From positions 4,564,492 to 4,628,491 of the forward strand of contig FN649742.1 of NCBI GenBank assembly GCA_000310025.1: DNA of 64,000 nt. Reading direction: 5' to 3'. Source of the stretch: Ectocarpus siliculosus (taxonomy: Eukaryota > Sar > Phaeophyceae > Ectocarpales > Ectocarpaceae). The notes beneath the pieces were generated by a model. The model saw nothing but the letters and a program-made list of their open reading frames with translations. It made no database searches and had not been told where the DNA came from. Of the stretch, positions 59,675-64,000 are shown in pieces (the stretch's first letter is position 1; each line of letters opens with the position of its first letter). The position numbers and the translations under genes were made by a program.

Positions 59675-60575
59675 CTTCCCGCCGAATGTATCTACTGTTA
59701 TTCACGCCATTTTTAGGCCGAAGGCAAGAACAGCATTGAGGGACGACGTCGTCATGGAAGGTAGTTGTTTCTGCCAGCAATGGTATCTACGAGCGCTATT
59801 TTTCGAAACCGGCCAGCGTACTTCCCGTTAGAGTCCTAGGTTGCACTACCGTAGGCTGGCATGTATGCCATTAGTGTGTACATGCAAAGCAGACTTTCGG
59901 CCTTCTGAAAAAGTACGTTTGTAGTGGTCTCACTCACACGCGGAAGGGTGTTGGCGCCATTCGGCACCACCTCAAGAACTACCGTATGCATGCATTGCTG
60001 TAATGCGCACAACAAACAAATTGGGGCTTGGATGACAGTCGTTGCGCTGCTGAAAGACTGATGTTCAACATTTGGATGGTGTAGATACACAGCGTGGACA
60101 GGACTTGATGGGATACGTCTCAGCCAAACATTAAATACGCATGGTCTAATACACACCGATGACCGAAAAAAACATCTCAGAACCGCCAGCAAGGTATCTA
60201 TCTACATATGCAAGTTTCAACAGTTGTCGGCACGCCACCCTTCGTGGCGAACTGAGCGTTTGAGCTTCGGGTATCGAAACTATTTCAAGTTTTGCATACG
60301 AAAACCTCTACCTACATTAGCGCGCCCTTGCGTTCACCTTACACAGGCGGTGACGTACAGGTAGGCGGTTGTCGCATGCTGGCTGGTTAGGTGGCTACGT
60401 TTCGTGGGGTCGAGCTTTCCTGTCTGCCTCTCCCGAACGGACTAAAACGCAAAAACAGTGTTGGATGTGCGTGATGCACCACCCGCATAAAATAACGTGA
60501 CCACCGGCGACAGCAGTGAGTGCCGTGCAAAGTAGATCCACATCGCGATATTAGCAATCAATGTGCTCACACTGA
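59675..60575 (+). repeat. Dispersed repeat family X, longest copy
   Basis: The first 590 bases match 26085-26720 and the last 175 match 36715-36895, so the three loci define one family at least 900 bases long. Gaps and substitutions are frequent. No ORF longer than about 120 codons and no LTR or inverted ends are visible. Confidence 0.7.
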
Positions 60576-60597
60576 CTCTCCAATTTAGTGTAACCCA

Positions 60598-61440
60598 CCA
60601 CCACCACCACCACCACCACCACCACCACCCCTGTAGGTCCCGCTAGCACCCCTAGGGGGCGACGCCAACTGCTGCTGCTCCACAGTGTGTTCAGCCCCAA
60701 TCCACCTCCACGCAGTCCGCATCTGCCAGCTCAACCGGTCGCAACCACCACCACCACTACCACCTCGACCACCACCGCCATGACGACCACCTCTACCTCG
60801 ACCACCACCACCTCCTCGTTCACCACCATGGTCACCATCACCTCCTCCTCCACCACGACCACCACCACGACCACCACCACCTCGACCTCCACCGCCTCCA
60901 CCATGGTCATCATCACCTCCTCCTCCTCCACCACCACCACGACCACCACCACCTCGACCTCCTCGACCTCCACCACCACCATGATCGCCATCTCCACCGC
61001 CTCGACCTCCTCCACCACCTGGACCTCCACCTCCACCAGCACCTCCTCCTTCACCACCTCCTCCTCCACTACCACCTCGACCACCACCGCCATGACGACC
61101 ACCTCCTCCTCCTCGACCACCACCACCATCACGACCACCTCTACCTCGACCACCATCACGTCCTCCTCCACCTCGACCTCCTCCACCTCCACCGCCACCA
61201 TGATCGTCATCTGCACCGCCTCGACCTCCTCCAACACCTCCTCGTACACCACCACCAGCTCCACCAGCGCCTCGTACACCTCCTGCTCGACCACNNNNNN
61301 NNNNNNNNNNNNNNNNNNNNNNNNNNNNNNNNNNNNNNNNNNNNNNNNNNNNNNNNNNNNNNNNNNNNNNNNNNNNNNNNNNNNNNNNNNNNNNCCTCCT
61401 CCACCACCACCCCCTCCACCAGCACCTCGTCCACCACCTG
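60598..61440. repeat. Large CCA/CCT/CGA microsatellite spanning a gap
   Basis: It starts with a pure (CCA)n of about 30 bases (60598-60628). After about 115 bases of ordinary sequence it continues (60745-61294 and 61395-61440) as an imperfect trinucleotide array of CCA, CCT, CGA and CCG. It spells Thr/Ser/Pro on the plus strand and Gly/Arg or Val/Glu on the minus strand, with long open frames in several phases that I treat as artefacts. The 100-N gap lies inside it, so its true length is unknown. Confidence 0.9.
61295..61394. other. Assembly gap (100 N)
   Basis: Exactly 100 N inside the trinucleotide array; a collapse or break in the repeat is the obvious cause. Confidence 1.
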
Positions 61441-61614
61441 CACCGATTGCTTCCGTAAACCGTGTCACCTGAGACAACCCCCAGAGTTCCAACAAGTTCC
61501 AAAATACACGAGTTGATTTCGCCAAGTCCGCACGTCCGCAAGCATGTCCCGAGGTCATGGAAACAGCGGCGAGGGGAAGGAAAGATTTAAGTTTTGTGAG
61601 GTGAATAGTCTATC

Positions 61615-62187
61615 TTACAACGATTTTCGCTCCAAGGAAAAAAAGCAGCCGCATCCCGGTCCAGCCACAAGCCAAATGGCATTTCCTTCGGAACCTAGGC
61701 GATGAAACCCCATCGGAGTGTATTGAGACGATATTTCGCTGTGCGAGATTATTCCAAAATGAGGGTGGCCACGCATACCGGATCGCAGCGAGGCTGTGCT
61801 ACCTGAGGAATGCTTAGGCGTGGCATATTCACGATCGCATTTGCGCTCAAACCTCAGCACCGATTGTCATCTGTGCCTTTCTTCTGGCATCTCGACAAGC
61901 CTCGGCCTTACCATCGTCTCCAGCTTGGCCTGGGCGCTGTCTCGGTCATCGGGGTCGACTCTGGCCGTCAGCTGGAAGCCGTCCAGCCATAGGTGCTCTC
62001 CGATCTCCTCCGACAGTGAGGCCACGAAAAAGCTGGAGAAGTGGAACCCGCCAGCACTTCCGCTTGAAAAGAAACGCTTTCGGGCCTTATCGATGATTTC
62101 GGCGGTAAGGGTAACGACCAAGCGTTGCCCCCGCCACTCCTTCACTCGGCCCTCGAGGAAGGTGCACTGAATATACCAGGGCACCAT
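61615..62187 (-). pseudogene. Unrecognised protein with an in-frame TGA
   Basis: From an ATG at 62187 the minus-strand frame runs to 61615 with a single TGA at 61869-61867. Protein-like sequence continues in the same frame on both sides: CTFLEGRVKEWRGQRLVVTL, GGFHFSSFFVASL and LWLDGFQLTARVDP before it, and CDREYATPKHSSGSTASL, HFGIISHSEISSQYTPMGF and GCGCFFSLERKSL after it. The composition is even and the frame is otherwise uninterrupted for 190 codons, so this was or is a coding exon. A CAG before the CTFLEG segment (about 62173) could be a splice acceptor that joins the exon at 63025-62888 in phase 0. I recognise no family. A stop, a short unrecognised intron, or a sequencing error would all explain the TGA. 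Confidence 0.5.
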
Positions 62188-62887
62188 AAGCAACAAACGT
62201 GATGGGATGCGTGGGGAACATCAGAGAGAAAAGTGAAGATCATTTCGTCGTGAACAACCGTCAGTTTTCGGTGGCTGGCTGTACAAATTCACGTCGACGC
62301 TTGGCGGATCCGTATCGAAAGTGCGAAGTACTTGCTACCAACAAGTTCGTCACACCCTGTGCACTTGCCCCTTTCCACGGTCCCGCGTGCCGCTAACCCG
62401 AATCCCATTCAGTCCCTTATTAAGGTATGCCGACCAAACCCCAAGCCAGGCGTCGATCAACCTGCTTGGACGAGGTACATGGCCATCCCCAGCCGCACAC
62501 CACAAAATAATCTCCCAACAGGACGTTATCCCGTGGCGTTAGTGCGTGAGGGAGAGAGAGAGGAAGGTCACCACTACAGCTGCTTGTTGTGTTGACATGA
62601 GCACTCGTCTTGGAAGCTACCCGTTGCCTCCCCGCACCCACTTCCTCCTCCACCAACCGAACGAAAAGCAAGAGCACGTGAAACTACGCAACCAAAAGGG
62701 AACCAACACAACTCCCGTCGTAACAGTTCAGCTTGCAAGTGTGTCCTCGCCTAAGAGCACCCAACCTGCATACATACATACATGTAGAGAGCACGGAAAA
62801 TGCCTGGATTGGACACGAAGCGGGCCAACACTCGAGACTACTCACCATCCCCTGGATCGCCCCACGGTCGCCACCGAGCTTCAGCAC

Positions 62888-63025
62888 CTGCAGCAGCATA
62901 CACTTGTTCTGCCACTGCGGAGTGACTCTGACTTGCGACTGGTCGATGCCGCTGGCTTGGGCGATCTCATCGATAGCCCAGGGCCTGCTGAGCGCTCGCA
63001 TGGCGCCGGTGTACTTCATGTCCAC
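62888..63025 (-). CDS. Putative internal exon, 46 codons, unknown protein
   Basis: Between a TTCAG acceptor and a GCAG|GTGCTG donor lies a phase-0 exon containing VDMKYTGAMRALSRPWAID, EIAQASGIDQSQVRVTPQW and NKCMLLQ. The composition and intact splice sites suggest real coding sequence, and the phase fits the frame at 62187-61615 farther along the same strand, so both may belong to one gene. The competing 334-codon plus-strand frame over this region is basic, His/Thr-rich and looks like a shadow. No family recognised. Confidence 0.4.
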
Positions 63026-64000
63026 CTGAACGAGCCAAAGGTGTTTGCGACACGCAAGCACACCGCATTGCATCAGGGGGCTCGTAAACCAACATACCAT
63101 ACACGGTGCCGCACCATGATACAGTATATTCTCAAGGTCACCCGTTTAAACTGGGGAATACTCAAGGCACGAATCGTCCGTATGAGGCCGAACCACTTCA
63201 TGACTTCAGGCCGGGGGAGGCGGCGGCGGCGGCGGCGGCCAACGTACATACATTTAGTCGAGATCGTAGAAAACGTTGTCCCTCTCCCGACGAGATGCCT
63301 CCGCCACCACTCTTCATCCCAAAAAACGTTTCAAAAAACGTTTCGAGAAAGCAAAAATAGCACCCTCTTCGCTGGAGGTTGGCGTATTCAAGCAGCCCCA
63401 CGCATCTCATTCAGAGCTATTTCTTGCGATGTCACGACTTCGAAGATGAGAGACAAAAGATGTAGGGCGCCCGCGGAAGTGAAAAATACGAACGAGCACA
63501 CCATGATGCACACAACGTCTCCACAGCGTTGGATACATGAGCTTTGTTGAATTTCCTCTCGGCCATCGCCAATCCAACTACACTTTCCTCCTCAAATTAT
63601 TTCTCCAGCTTCCTGCCCCAAATCATTAGGTTAGGCACTTGTGTAGGTTCATCCAAGACGAACTTGTTTTTTTTTTTTTGTCTTCACTTCAAATCAGCGC
63701 TCACAGCACCAGTGCCGTTTTCTCCGACCCGTGGTCACACAGAAGGGCCCCTCTCTACCCTCCCCTCCTGCGGCACGTTGCCTTCGATTTTTAATGCGAG
63801 AAGAGTTCAGCACTCTCTTCCCTCTTTTACTCGCAGCTAATAACAATGTGCCCGTTTCGCCAGGTGTCTGCCAGATCTATGCAGATACTCATTCAACATC
63901 ACGACAGAGAGCGATCCTACCCAGACAAGATGTCATTTTCGGATGGATTTCTAAAATGTCTGAACACAGGACGCGTCTACTAGCGCCTTGGTGGTAGCAC
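63026..64000. other. Right edge; no gene supported
   Basis: A short GGC/CGG run (63220-63240), a duplicated AAAACGTTTC (63319-63342) and a T run at 63667-63679 are the only notable items. Further exons of the minus-strand gene may lie here but none could be assigned. Confidence 0.45.

Noticed and set aside
60585-61541. Long Gly/Arg-rich (minus) and Thr/Ser-rich (plus) open frames
   Set aside because: They translate an imperfect CCA/CCT/CGA microsatellite in several phases and run through an assembly gap; openness follows from lack of stops in the repeat.
62546-63550. 334-codon plus-strand frame
   Set aside because: His/Thr/Arg-rich shadow opposite a better minus-strand exon; no family resemblance and it crosses a GGC run.

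Overview
The window is nuclear DNA from a photosynthetic stramenopile, most likely a brown alga close to Ectocarpus. Four things point there. A bacterial-type recA is split by seven introns and carries a bipartite plastid-targeting start with an AAAFVP cleavage motif. A second gene carries two EsV-1-7 motifs, a domain named from the Ectocarpus virus and expanded in brown algae. Genes have many short exons in introns of roughly 0.3-1.7 kb. There are many CAG/CTG runs coding for Ala, Gln or Gly. Two 100-base assembly gaps are present (35765-35864 and 61295-61394). Exon structures below were built by hand from splice signals, reading phase and family alignment; they are not supported by transcripts.

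Left part (1-35 kb): a divergent pair (a low-complexity hypothetical gene on the minus strand and plastid recA on the plus strand) shares a 289-base upstream region. Next come two clusters of a PACCG-like repeat, then a delta/zeta-type tubulin gene on the minus strand, a secreted right-handed beta-helix protein with a C-terminal beta-sandwich on the plus strand, and a two-motif EsV-1-7 protein on the plus strand. The 24.4-29.7 kb stretch between the last two holds decayed and simple repeats and no gene I can support.

Middle part (35-44 kb): repeat-rich and gene-poor. It contains a gap next to a poly-G tract, a 182-base tandem duplication, a fragment of a ubiquitin-specific protease that has lost its catalytic His, a perfect 18-bp hairpin, and three copies of one repeat, two of them head to head.

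Right part (44-64 kb): dominated by a 12,435-base Ty3/gypsy chromovirus on the minus strand (44373-56807). Its ends are two identical 68-base LTRs (TG...CA) flanked by the same four bases, CAGG, with a polypurine tract beside the 3' LTR. Its reading frames give, in order, Gag (coiled coil, SR-rich part, CCHC knuckle), a Ser/Pro-rich region leading into a NADAR domain, protease, RT (YLDD), RNase H, integrase (HHCC, DD35E), a chromodomain and a Tudor-like C-terminal domain. The NADAR domain sits across a -1 frame change. This element is the most unusual thing in the window: very short LTRs plus a captured NADAR domain between Gag and protease. To its right are an RT-related fragment, a diverged dispersed repeat, a very large CCA/CCT/CGA microsatellite around the second gap, and an unrecognised minus-strand gene with an internal stop.
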